From contig DASUSI010000102.1 of the NCBI GenBank assembly GCA_036375165.1, positions 1 through 18,028 of the forward strand: a DNA stretch of 18,028 nt, read 5' to 3'. The position numbers and the translations under genes were made by a program. Shown one piece after another: positions 8,192 to 14,762 of the stretch (its first letter is position 1; every line of letters starts with the position of its first letter). Source of the DNA: WHSM01 sp036375165. Its GTDB lineage: Bacteria; Actinomycetota; Actinomycetes; Mycobacteriales; Micromonosporaceae. The notes below the pieces were generated by a model. It saw nothing but the letters and a program-made list of their open reading frames with translations, did not search any database and was not told where the DNA came from.

Positions 8192-8518
8192 TCAGCTCCC
8201 TCGATAGGTCGTGTACGAGTACGGGCCGAGCAGCAACGGCACGTGGTGACGCTCAGCCGGGTCGGTGATCCGGAAACTGACCGTGACCTCAGGGTGAAAC
8301 GCTTCGATCCCGTGCCGGGCGTAGTGCTCCCCGGTGGCGAACACCAGCCGGTACTCTCCCGCACTGTCCGGATGCCAACCCTTGATCCGCCCGTCCGCGT
8401 CGGTGTGGCCATCGGCCACCGGGACCCAGCCGTCGCCGTCGCGGCGGTCCAGACGGACCGCCACCCCTGCGGCGGGGCGACCCGCGGTGGCGTCGAGTAC
8501 ATGGGTGGACAGGCTCAT
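8192..8518 (-). CDS. uraH: 5-hydroxyisourate hydrolase (transthyretin-like)
   Basis: A 108-residue transthyretin-related hydrolase that converts 5-hydroxyisourate to OHCU. All hallmark residues are visible: H6 in LSTHVLDA, R44 in DGRIKGW, H91-H92 in the ERHHVPLLLGPYSYTTYRGS end, and the exact C-terminal tetrapeptide YRGS. The N terminus begins directly at the hydrolase domain with no periplasmic signal peptide, so it should be cytoplasmic. The ATG at 8518 forms TGATG with the OHCU decarboxylase stop; the stop is 3 nt before the uricase start. Very secure. Confidence 0.97.
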   Translation of the reverse strand: MSLSTHVLDATAGRPAAGVAVRLDRRDGDGWVPVADGHTDADGRIKGWHPDSAGEYRLVFATGEHYARHGIEAFHPEVTVSFRITDPAERHHVPLLLGPYSYTTYRGS

Positions 8519-9015
8519 CAGCCGATCACCTTCTCCAGCCGGAGGTGGACGATCTTGCGGAGCTCTTCGCGGACGACCCCCCGCTCAGTGCCGGGGTCGT
8601 TGCCGAGCCGGGCGGTCAGGGCGGTCAGGATCTCCTCGGCGGGGCGGCCGGTGGCGCAGATCAGGAACACGTGACCGAAACGCTCCTCATACGCGATGTT
8701 GCCCTCAGTGATCCGGTGACGCACCTCGGCGGCCCCGGACGCGGCTGCCGACTGCTCGGTGGCTGACCACGCGGCCTCCCGACCAGCTCCGCCGGCCCGT
8801 TCCCCGATCCGGGGATGCGCCGCGAGGGCTTCCAGCACACCGCCCCAGTCCAACCCGGCGAGCGCGGCGTCCGCAGCCGCCCGCAACGCCGCCCCGTCCG
8901 GGTACGGCCGGCCCGCCGCGGCCGACTCGGTGAAGTGCCGCGCCGCGCAGCACGCGGACAACTCCCGCTGGGCCTCGCGGCCGGGCAGGGCGTTGAACCG
9001 GTCCAGTCCCGTCAT
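8518..9015 (-). CDS. uraD: 2-oxo-4-hydroxy-4-carboxy-5-ureidoimidazoline (OHCU) decarboxylase
   Basis: A 165-residue decarboxylase that yields stereospecific S-allantoin, completing the uricase pathway. The catalytic histidine H67 in HPRIGER, E87-Q88 in SATEQS and the strongly conserved NIAYEERFGHVFLICATGR (residues 106-124) identify the family. It is the first gene of the long minus-strand operon. I use the ATG at 9015, with a GGGGAG site about 7 nt upstream and MTGLDRFNALP matching the usual N terminus; an upstream in-frame start at 9054 would add 13 residues with no better ribosome site. Confidence 0.95.
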   Translation of the reverse strand: MTGLDRFNALPGREAQRELSACCAARHFTESAAAGRPYPDGAALRAAADAALAGLDWGGVLEALAAHPRIGERAGGAGREAAWSATEQSAAASGAAEVRHRITEGNIAYEERFGHVFLICATGRPAEEILTALTARLGNDPGTERGVVREELRKIVHLRLEKVIG

Positions 9016-9064
9016 CGGCGATCTCCCCTCGCGGGAGTGATGTACCCGCAACACGGTCCGGGGG

Positions 9065-9070
9065 ATCCTA
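9065..9070 (-). promoter_or_regulatory. Candidate -10 box of the purine catabolic operon
   Basis: On the minus strand this reads TAGGAT, a good actinobacterial -10 match, about 50 nt upstream of the first operon ATG. No convincing -35 is seen at the right spacing, which fits an activated or repressed promoter. Inference from motif only. Confidence 0.35.
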
Positions 9071-9079
9071 GGTAGTGGA

Positions 9080-9095
9080 CCTGGCCATGGCCGGG
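9080..9095. promoter_or_regulatory. Near-palindrome over the operon -35 region
   Basis: CCTGGCCATGGCCGGG has 7 of 8 complementary positions in its arms. It lies just upstream of the candidate -10 of the operon, where a -35 element would be, so it is a candidate operator. GC-rich palindromes occur by chance in such genomes. Confidence 0.3.
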
Positions 9096-9113
9096 CGAAA
9101 CCAGCGGCTGAAA

Positions 9114-9152
9114 CTACGAAACCGCGACATCATGGGATCGGTTTCTTCGTAG
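9114..9152. promoter_or_regulatory. Interrupted dyad in the divergent promoter region
   Basis: CTACGAAACCG at 9114-9124 is mirrored by CGGTTTCTTCGTAG at 9139-9152, with a 3-nt insertion in the right arm. GAAAC also occurs as direct copies at 9097, 9110 and 9118, with the inverse GTTTC at 9141. The lower GC of this stretch and its position between operon and regulator make it the best candidate binding site for the PucR-type regulator. Binding is inferred. Confidence 0.45.
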
Positions 9153-9174
9153 CTTTCTCCAAAGCGTGGCTGGC

Positions 9175-9180
9175 TATGGT
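9175..9180 (+). promoter_or_regulatory. Candidate -10 box of the regulator gene
   Basis: TATGGT lies 33 nt before the proposed TTG start, just downstream of the dyad. The -35 is weak. Motif-only inference. Confidence 0.3.
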
Positions 9181-9212
9181 GATTGCGAATCCGTTTCCGC
9201 GAGGGGTGCGTA

Positions 9213-10766
9213 TTGCGGTTGCGCACGCTGCTGGACATGCCCGACCTGCAACTGCGGTTGCTCGTCGGGACGCAGGACCCTGCCCGTACCGTCCGCTGGG
9301 TCTACACCACCGACCTGCGCGACCCCCGGCGCTACCTGGCCGGCGGTGAACTGGTGCTCACCGGCCTCGCCTGGTGGCACGGCCCGGAGGACTCCGAGGC
9401 GTTCGTGTCCGCGCTGGCCGAGGCCGGGGTCACGGCCCTTGGCGCCGGGTACGCGGGCATCGAGTCGGCCGCCGTACCGGACGATCTGGTCGCGGCATGC
9501 CGCCGGCACCGGCTCCCGTTGATCGAAGTGCCGGTGGACGTGTCGTTCGCGACGATCACCGAGCGGGTGCTGACCGCCGCCGCGACACCCACCGCTCCGG
9601 AAGCGAATGCGCTGCTCAGGCTGCACCGTACGCTGCACGCCGTGCCCGGTGACGCCACCGGAGTGGTGGCCATCTGCGACGTGGTCGCCGGGAAGCTGGA
9701 CACCGGATGCTGGGTGCTCTCCCCGACCGGCCGGGTGATCGCGGGGAGCGGTGAGGCGCCGTCACCGGATGAACGGGGCCGCCTGGCGCGCCGCGCCATG
9801 GTCACCGAGCAGGCGATCGACACTCTCAGGCTTCCCGGGGGCCGGAGGTACGCGGTGCTGCCGACGGCCCGGCACTCACCGTGCCGGGCGGTGGGGTGGT
9901 TCCTCGCGGTCGCGAGCGACACCGCGAACTGGCGGGACGAGGTGCGGGAACTGGCCGTCGAGGCGGCGTCGCTGGTCGGGCTGCAACAGGCCCGCCGGGC
10001 GGACGCGGGACGCCAGCACGCCGAATTCGCCGAACGTATGGTGCGGCTCGCGCTCACCGACGACCCGAACCCCACCGAACTGCACTCCCGACTGGAAATG
10101 GTCGGGTTCGGCGTGGACGAGCCGCTGGTTGTGCTGTCAGCGACCGCGGCCGGCGGTGCTCCGGAACTGCTGCACGGCGTACTCACCGAACTGCTCGATC
10201 CGCTCTCCGAACGGGCAGCGATCGCGTCGCTCGGCGGTGAGGCGGTAGCGCTCGCCGCCACGGACCTGGACCGGATCGTCGGCGCGGTCCGGATGCTGCA
10301 GGAGGCCGCGACCGCCCTGGAGCCGGGTCTTTCCGGGGTACGGCTCGCGATCGGCGTCAGCGCGGGCACCACCTCCGGTCCGGTGCTGCGCGGCGCGATC
10401 GAGGAGGCGCGGCACGCCCGGCGGCTCGCCGAACACCGCGCCGGCACCGGCCGGGTGGTCTCCAGCGACGAACTCGCGTCCCACACGGTGCTCCTCGCCG
10501 CCGTGCCTGAGGAACTGCGCCGTTCGTTCCGCACCCGCCTGATCGGGCCGCTTCTGGAGTACGACGCCCAGCACCATTCGGATCTGGTCCGTACCCTCAC
10601 CGTGTTCCTGGAACACTCCGGCTCCTGGAACCGGTCCGCCGCCCGGCTGCACCTGCACGTCAACACACTGCGGTACCGGATCGCCCGGATCGAGCAGCTC
10701 ACCGGCCGGGATCTGTCCTCGTTCGGTGACCAGGTGGACCTCTACCTGGCACTTCGTCTCGGCTGA
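9213..10766 (+). CDS. pucR: PucR-family transcriptional regulator of purine catabolism
   Basis: A 517-residue regulator. The N-terminal PucR ligand-sensing domain covers roughly residues 1-120 (TLLDMPDLQLRLLVG, YLAGGELVLTGL). A central GGDEF-like region spans about 270-420, and the C-terminal PucR helix-turn-helix domain covers about 455-517 (TVFLEHSGSWNRSAARLHLHVNTLRYRI). It is divergent from the operon, as expected for the local controller of urate or allantoin use; whether it activates or represses cannot be read from sequence. I prefer the TTG at 9213 because GAGGGG at 9200-9205 is correctly spaced; the alternative TTG at 9183 would add 10 residues. Family very secure; the exact start is less so. 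Confidence 0.93.
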   Translation: MRLRTLLDMPDLQLRLLVGTQDPARTVRWVYTTDLRDPRRYLAGGELVLTGLAWWHGPEDSEAFVSALAEAGVTALGAGYAGIESAAVPDDLVAACRRHRLPLIEVPVDVSFATITERVLTAAATPTAPEANALLRLHRTLHAVPGDATGVVAICDVVAGKLDTGCWVLSPTGRVIAGSGEAPSPDERGRLARRAMVTEQAIDTLRLPGGRRYAVLPTARHSPCRAVGWFLAVASDTANWRDEVRELAVEAASLVGLQQARRADAGRQHAEFAERMVRLALTDDPNPTELHSRLEMVGFGVDEPLVVLSATAAGGAPELLHGVLTELLDPLSERAAIASLGGEAVALAATDLDRIVGAVRMLQEAATALEPGLSGVRLAIGVSAGTTSGPVLRGAIEEARHARRLAEHRAGTGRVVSSDELASHTVLLAAVPEELRRSFRTRLIGPLLEYDAQHHSDLVRTLTVFLEHSGSWNRSAARLHLHVNTLRYRIARIEQLTGRDLSSFGDQVDLYLALRLG

Positions 10767-11016
10767 CGCCATCTGACACGTACGTGCTCCCGCGCCTGTA
10801 CCTGCGTGCTCCCGCCCTGGCTCAACTGAGCGGAAATGCGGCTGGGAATGAGGGCGTCCGAGGTGGACAGTCCCAATGTCAGACCGCACGCGTACGGCAC
10901 CCGTAGAGCCACCAGTCTGACAAGCCAGTTGCTGCGCGTGGTACGCGAGTAGCAGGGGCTGGCACGTGGCTGCGTACCATCGCACACACCGCACTTTTCC
11001 GCTCCCGGGAGGCCTC
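10767..11016. other. Intergenic region with a long-armed inverted repeat
   Basis: No gene is visible in this 250-nt stretch. It holds two copies of CGTGCTCCCGC (10783-10793 and 10805-10815, 22 nt apart) and a perfect 8-bp inverted repeat TGTCAGAC/GTCTGACA at 10877-10884 and 10915-10922 with a 30-nt loop. No T-tract terminator follows the regulator gene. The repeat could be an operator for the downstream flavoprotein gene. Confidence 0.5.
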
Positions 11017-11577
11017 GTGAGGCCAGAACGCGTGCTGTATGTCGTCGTGTGCGGGGCTGGCCCCGCCTCGGAGGTTCACCGCCTCGTCAGCGCGGCACAA
11101 GACCAAGGCTGGATCGTTCAGGTCATCGCCACCCCCGCCGCCGTCGATTTTCTCGACATGCCGAGACTGGAAAAGCTGTCGGGCCACCCGGTACGAACGG
11201 AGTACCGCATATCTGGCGCGTCACGGTCCCTGCCGAGCGCGCAGGCCGCGATCGTCGCCCCGGCGACGTACAACACGGTCAACAAGCTGGCGGCGGGGGT
11301 GAGCGACAACTACGCACTCGGCGTACTGACTGAGCTGATAGGGCTCGAAGTGCCCGTCGTGGTGCTGCCCTTCGTCAACTCGGCGTTGGCGTCCCGTCGA
11401 CCATTCCTGCGAAGCGTCCATGCGTTACGGGACGAGGGCGTACGAGTCCTCTTCGGACCAGGCGAGTTTCAACCCCACCCGCCAGGTTCTGGAGGTGGCC
11501 AACTGGACTCGTTTCCTTGGCACCTTGCCCTCAGCGAGGCAGAAGCCATGGCTCAACGGACGCCACCGCCGACCTGA
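11017..11577 (+). CDS. Flavoprotein of the phosphopantothenoylcysteine decarboxylase-like family
   Basis: A 186-residue protein with a Rossmann-like flavoprotein fold. The N-terminal strand VLYVVVCGAGPA, then VAPATYNTVNKLAAGVSDNYAL (residues 80-101, equivalent to the PASANT motif of PPC decarboxylases) and VLPFVNSAL (116-124, equivalent to the PxMNxxMW clamp) point to an FMN-binding member. The catalytic histidine of true CoaC-type decarboxylases is not evident, so the substrate is unknown. I chose the GTG at 11017 with GGGAGG just upstream; a GTG at 10966 would add 17 residues without a good ribosome site. It sits alone, converging on the next gene. Stand-alone flavoproteins of this size are common in actinomycetes. 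Confidence 0.75.
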   Translation: MRPERVLYVVVCGAGPASEVHRLVSAAQDQGWIVQVIATPAAVDFLDMPRLEKLSGHPVRTEYRISGASRSLPSAQAAIVAPATYNTVNKLAAGVSDNYALGVLTELIGLEVPVVVLPFVNSALASRRPFLRSVHALRDEGVRVLFGPGEFQPHPPGSGGGQLDSFPWHLALSEAEAMAQRTPPPT

Positions 11578-11629
11578 GGCACACGGCGCCCCGTCACAAT
11601 CAATGTGAATACGATGCGTCGGGCCGTCG

Positions 11630-12004
11630 CTACTTACGCCTGTTGCGGAAGAACGGTCCCGGGGCCAACAGACCACCCAGGACACCGAGAGCGGCGCCGG
11701 CAAATCCAAAGAAAGGCGAACTCTCGAATCCGGCGAAAACCGTGGCCGCACCGAGCCCCAAAGCGGCAGCACTCAATCCACCCAGGATGGCGATGGCGAC
11801 GATGGACGCCGCGTTCCGGGGACGTTCCGGAACACCAGCGAGGATGGTGAAAAGTATTCTACGAGCTTGGCCGGACGCCTTGAGGCCGACCTGCGATGCG
11901 GCTTCGGGCGTCATCTTCTCCAGCATCGTCGCCAACTCAGCTGCCTGCTCGTCCGGCTCAAGATTCTCAAATTGCCCCATGACGTCCTGCCGAGGTTCGG
12001 ACAT
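11630..12004 (-). CDS. Small membrane protein, paralog 1
   Basis: A 124-residue protein of unknown function. The N-terminal 60 residues are soluble (QFENLEPDEQAAELATMLE, then ASGQARRILFTILAGVPERPRN), followed by two hydrophobic glycine/alanine-rich segments at about 66-92 and 97-115 and a short basic tail (FFRNRRK), so two membrane spans are likely. It is clearly paralogous to the protein encoded at 13960-14343, with about 70% identical positions in an ungapped hand alignment. The ATG at 12004 is used because a GAGAGGG site precedes it and the paralog starts equivalently; a TTG at 12010 is less likely. It converges with the flavoprotein gene and diverges from the serine hydrolase gene. Confidence 0.75.
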   Translation of the reverse strand: MSEPRQDVMGQFENLEPDEQAAELATMLEKMTPEAASQVGLKASGQARRILFTILAGVPERPRNAASIVAIAILGGLSAAALGLGAATVFAGFESSPFFGFAGAALGVLGGLLAPGPFFRNRRK

Positions 12005-12046
12005 GGACAAGCCCTCTCATCGCAATCTCAACGAGCTGGAAGGACA

Positions 12047-12052
12047 AGCATA
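12047..12052 (-). promoter_or_regulatory. Candidate -10 box of paralog 1, next to a shared leader motif
   Basis: The minus strand reads TATGCT here, directly followed by TTGTCCTTCCA (12047-12037). The same 11-mer occurs 31 nt upstream of the start of paralog 2, also behind a TAnnnT box, so the leader was duplicated with the gene. Promoter role is inferred. Confidence 0.35.
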
Positions 12053-12065
12053 CGGACACGGACGC

Positions 12066-12085
12066 CTCCGGCCTCACGGCCGGAG
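12066..12085. repeat. Perfect 8-bp GC hairpin
   Basis: CTCCGGCC and GGCCGGAG flank a TCAC loop. There is no T tract, and it lies about 14 nt upstream of the candidate -10 of paralog 1, so an operator is as likely as a terminator. Confidence 0.45.
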
Positions 12086-12356
12086 TGTCTCCAGGGTCGA
12101 CCCGCACCACCATAAGATGGCAACGCAGAAGTGGCGGTTCGGACTGGTCGCCCGGGAGGCGACCCGGCTGGCGTCCGGGGAGGCATGGCGAGGTTCGGCG
12201 GGCGTGCCCGAACCGCGGCAGGGCCAGGGACATCCGACCCACTGGTACGGGCCGATCGCCCTCTTTCGTCCCATGGGCATCGGGAGCAGCGTCAATTTCA
12301 GGACTCTGGCCATCAGGGTAGACGCATCCGTGGGCCCGGTACGAGGAGGGGAAGCC

Positions 12357-13925
12357 ATGAGGATGGTCAATCAGCTGGATGTGAAGGCCAGGATCACCGA
12401 GATCCTGAACCGTTGGCCCGCCGTTGGGCTGGCGGTGGGAGTGGTCCGCAACGGACACCTCGAATTCTTCCATGGCCACGGCGTCGCCAACATCGAGTCC
12501 AACACGCCGATCACCGAGGACACCAGCTTCCGGATCGCCTCCATCAGCAAGACGTTCACCGCGATCGCCGTGATGCAGCTGTGGGAACAAGGGCTCATCG
12601 ACCTCGACGCACCCGCCAACCACTACCTGCGCGCATACCGGCTGGTACCCGCCAGGGCCAGCTTCCGGTTCGCCACGGTACGACATCTGCTGACCCATAC
12701 CGCTGGAGTCCCTCAGACGGTCCACCCCTCTCGAATGCTCAGGAGCGGGTGGTTCGGGGAGAGTGTCAAGCTCGGAACGCCCGTACCCCCGCTTGCGGAG
12801 TACTACCGCGGCGGTCTGCGCCTGGTGGCCGAGCCGGGGACCATCTTCACGTACACCGACCACGGGTTCGCCACGCTCGGCCAGATCGTCGAGGACGTGA
12901 CCGGGCAGTCACTGGACCGTTACCTACTCGAGCACATCTTCGAGCCGCTCGGCATGACGCACACCGACCTCCTCCGATCCGAACTGGTCCGGTCGCACCT
13001 GGCGACCGGATACACCCTGCGCTCCGGCGGTGCGAAGGCTGTCATCGACCGGGACTGGGTGGCTGCGGCGGCTTCCTCCGTCTACTCCACACCACGGGAC
13101 ATGGCCCGCTACCTCGCGGCGCTGCTCGGCGGTGGCGCGAACGAGCACGGGTCAGTGCTCAAACCGGCGACGCTCGCGGACATGTTCCAGCCCCACTACC
13201 AGCCCGATCCTCGGGTCGCGGGATTCGGGCTCGGGTTCTTCCGGGTCAACCTCGGCGGACATCTCGCGGTCGAGCATCAAGGAGTGCTTCCCGGTTTCCA
13301 TTCGCAGATATTCCTGGCTCCCGACGACGGAGTCGGTGTCATGGCGTTCACCAACGGGGCCCGGCAACCTCTGATGTGGCTGCCGGCGGAAGCCGGACGG
13401 CTGCTCGGTGACCTGATCGGGGTTCCGGACGAGGTGATCCGCACCGATGTTCCACACCGCCCCGAGATGTGGCGCGAGATCTGCGGCTGGTACCGGCCTC
13501 AGGCGCAACGAACCGATATGCAGGCACGAACCATGTTCGGCGCCGGGGCCGAGGTCATCGTTCGGCGTGGCCAGCTCATGCTGCGAGCCCTGAGCCCGGT
13601 ACCCGCGCTGTACCAGGGCCTGCCGTTACACCCCGACGACGCCAACGACCCATACGTCTTCCGGATCGACCTTTCCCAGTTCGGAATCGGTACGGGACGT
13701 GTGGTGTTCAGCCGTGAAACCGGCGAAGCCGCCACGTCGATGCACCTCGACCTGATTCCGCTGTCGCTCCGGAAACAGTCGGCCATAAAGAACCCGCAAT
13801 TGTGGGCCAAAGGTGCCCTTGCCCTCACCGCTGCGGCAATCGCGGTCCGCAGCCTCGGCAGGACCCGGCGCCGTTCCGGCCTCCGCCGTCCACAGTTGAC
13901 GCCGCCCGCTCCGCCAGCCAGGTGA
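12357..13925 (+). CDS. Serine hydrolase, class C beta-lactamase / penicillin-binding-like, membrane-anchored
   Basis: A 522-residue serine hydrolase. The nucleophile motif is S62-I-S-K65 (SxxK, in RIASISKTF). The second motif is Y166-T-D168 where many relatives have Y-x-N, and the third is H307-Q-G309 (EHQGVLPGF). HLLTHTAGVP (110-119) is typical of the family. There is no N-terminal signal peptide; instead a hydrophobic segment near residues 483-500 is followed by a very basic tail, suggesting a single C-terminal membrane anchor. This implies a cytoplasmic catalytic domain unless export occurs another way. Residues from about 365 onward resemble the extra C-terminal beta domain seen in such hydrolases. 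The ATG at 12357 has a strong GGAGGGG site. Substrate unknown: esterase, peptidase or lactamase are all possible. Confidence 0.85.
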   Translation: MRMVNQLDVKARITEILNRWPAVGLAVGVVRNGHLEFFHGHGVANIESNTPITEDTSFRIASISKTFTAIAVMQLWEQGLIDLDAPANHYLRAYRLVPARASFRFATVRHLLTHTAGVPQTVHPSRMLRSGWFGESVKLGTPVPPLAEYYRGGLRLVAEPGTIFTYTDHGFATLGQIVEDVTGQSLDRYLLEHIFEPLGMTHTDLLRSELVRSHLATGYTLRSGGAKAVIDRDWVAAAASSVYSTPRDMARYLAALLGGGANEHGSVLKPATLADMFQPHYQPDPRVAGFGLGFFRVNLGGHLAVEHQGVLPGFHSQIFLAPDDGVGVMAFTNGARQPLMWLPAEAGRLLGDLIGVPDEVIRTDVPHRPEMWREICGWYRPQAQRTDMQARTMFGAGAEVIVRRGQLMLRALSPVPALYQGLPLHPDDANDPYVFRIDLSQFGIGTGRVVFSRETGEAATSMHLDLIPLSLRKQSAIKNPQLWAKGALALTAAAIAVRSLGRTRRRSGLRRPQLTPPAPPAR

Positions 13926-13959
13926 AGAATGGGAGCATGCCGGAGGTTCATCAGCCGCC

Positions 13960-14343
13960 TCAGACTCTCCTACGTAGCCTCGTCAGAGAGACCGGCATTG
14001 GCACGAGAATGCCCCCCAGGATACCAAGAGCGGCACCTGCGAATCCGAAGAATGGCATGCTCTCAGATCCGCTGAGGACGGTGGCCGCTCCGAGTCCCAT
14101 ACCGACGGCAGTCAACCCACCCAGGATTGAGATGGCAACGATAGATACCGCATTCCGTGGCCGGTCCGGAACACCAGCGAGGATCGCGAAGAGAGCTTCA
14201 CGGGCTTGACCAGACGCCCTCTGACCCACTTGCTGTGCAGCATGCGGCTTGGTTCTTTCAAGCAATGCGGCCAGCTCGGCTGCCTGCACATCCGGTTCAA
14301 GATTCTCGAATTGCGTGACCACGTCTTGCTGAAGTGCGGACAT
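13960..14343 (-). CDS. Small membrane protein, paralog 2
   Basis: A 127-residue paralog of the protein at 11630-12004. It shares VTQFENLEPD, QAAELAALLE, QRASGQAREALFAILAGVP and the PFFGFAGAALGILGG segment, with two predicted membrane spans and a basic C-terminal tail (LTRLRRRV). Function unknown. The ATG at 14343 has an AAGGAGAGGG site just upstream; an earlier in-frame start at 14361 would remove that site from the leader, so I reject it. It converges on the serine hydrolase gene, 34 nt from its stop, so the two paralogs flank the hydrolase in the same orientation. Confidence 0.75.
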   Translation of the reverse strand: MSALQQDVVTQFENLEPDVQAAELAALLERTKPHAAQQVGQRASGQAREALFAILAGVPDRPRNAVSIVAISILGGLTAVGMGLGAATVLSGSESMPFFGFAGAALGILGGILVPMPVSLTRLRRRV

Positions 14344-14382
14344 GACAGCCCTCTCCTTCAAATTTCGGCTGGATGGAAGGAC

Positions 14383-14388
14383 AACCTA
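14383..14388 (-). promoter_or_regulatory. Candidate -10 box of paralog 2
   Basis: The minus strand reads TAGGTT, 40 nt upstream of the ATG, overlapping the same leader 11-mer found at paralog 1. A TTCTGG lies 16 nt upstream as a possible -35. Motif-based inference supported by the parallel arrangement. Confidence 0.35.
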
Positions 14389-14417
14389 CGTATATGGGAA
14401 GCTTCCAGAACACTCTC

Positions 14418-14434
14418 CAGGAATCGTATTCCTG
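14418..14434. promoter_or_regulatory. 17-bp perfect palindrome upstream of paralog 2
   Basis: CAGGAATCGTATTCCTG has 7-nt perfect arms around CGT. It lies just upstream of the candidate promoter of paralog 2 in an AT-richer patch, so it is a plausible operator. No equivalent is seen upstream of paralog 1. Confidence 0.4.
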
Positions 14435-14713
14435 TCGACAATAGACTTAAGTCCCGACAGCACGGGCCGGTTGGCTGCGAAGTGGGAGTACCCCAAGCCC
14501 AAGCACGGGTCGCGTGCAGGGCACCTGCCAAGGCAGTCCTGGCCACCCATTCCACTCGACCTACCATGCTGACTCGACTGGGATCAGGCCAAAGGCCAGT
14601 CGCACCCGGGTCCGAACCGTACCCGTGGCCACCGGCACCCCCGGGACGTGAAACCTGGTGACCGTGCGTCGGCACTCTTTAGCCACGCCAACGGTGAGAA
14701 CGTCAGGCACGCT

Positions 14714-14728
14714 GACTCCCCTGGAGTC
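14714..14728. terminator. Possible hairpin downstream of the XRE regulator gene
   Basis: GACTCC-CCT-GGAGTC lies about 35 nt beyond the minus-strand stop of the XRE-TPR gene. The stem is short and lacks a T tract, so terminator function is only a guess. Confidence 0.25.
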
Positions 14729-14762
14729 GGAACTACCGACCCACTATGTGGGGAAGCCGTAA

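Larger units (their letters stand above)
12005..12356. other. Divergent intergenic region between paralog 1 and the serine hydrolase
   Basis: About 350 nt with no recognised gene. The serine hydrolase frame stays open through it, but I see no homology and no ribosome site before the ATG at 12357. It contains the leader and candidate promoter of paralog 1, a perfect hairpin at 12066-12085, and presumably the hydrolase promoter, for which I find no convincing boxes. Confidence 0.5.
14344..14762. other. Intergenic region with several palindromes
   Basis: About 420 nt with no gene I can support; a 76-codon plus-strand open frame from 14342 has no homology or ribosome site. It holds the leader of paralog 2, with TTGTCCTTCCA on the minus strand at 14384-14374 and a TAGGTT box at 14388-14383. 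It also has palindromes at 14418-14434 and 14714-14728, and a 6-bp inverted repeat CTGTCG/CGACAG at 14432-14460. Confidence 0.5.

Noticed and set aside
9332..10702. 456-codon minus-strand frame opposite the PucR gene
   Set aside because: Serine/arginine/alanine-rich shadow of a well-supported gene on the other strand.
10783..10815. Two copies of CGTGCTCCCGC as a possible CRISPR or iteron array
   Set aside because: Only two short copies with no further units; not enough for either.
11517..12356. In-frame N-terminal extension of the serine hydrolase
   Set aside because: It runs antisense across paralog 1, has no recognisable domain, and the ATG at 12357 has a strong ribosome site.
12131..13411. 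426-codon plus-strand frame overlapping the serine hydrolase
   Set aside because: Low-complexity Arg/Gly/His composition in another frame of a good gene.
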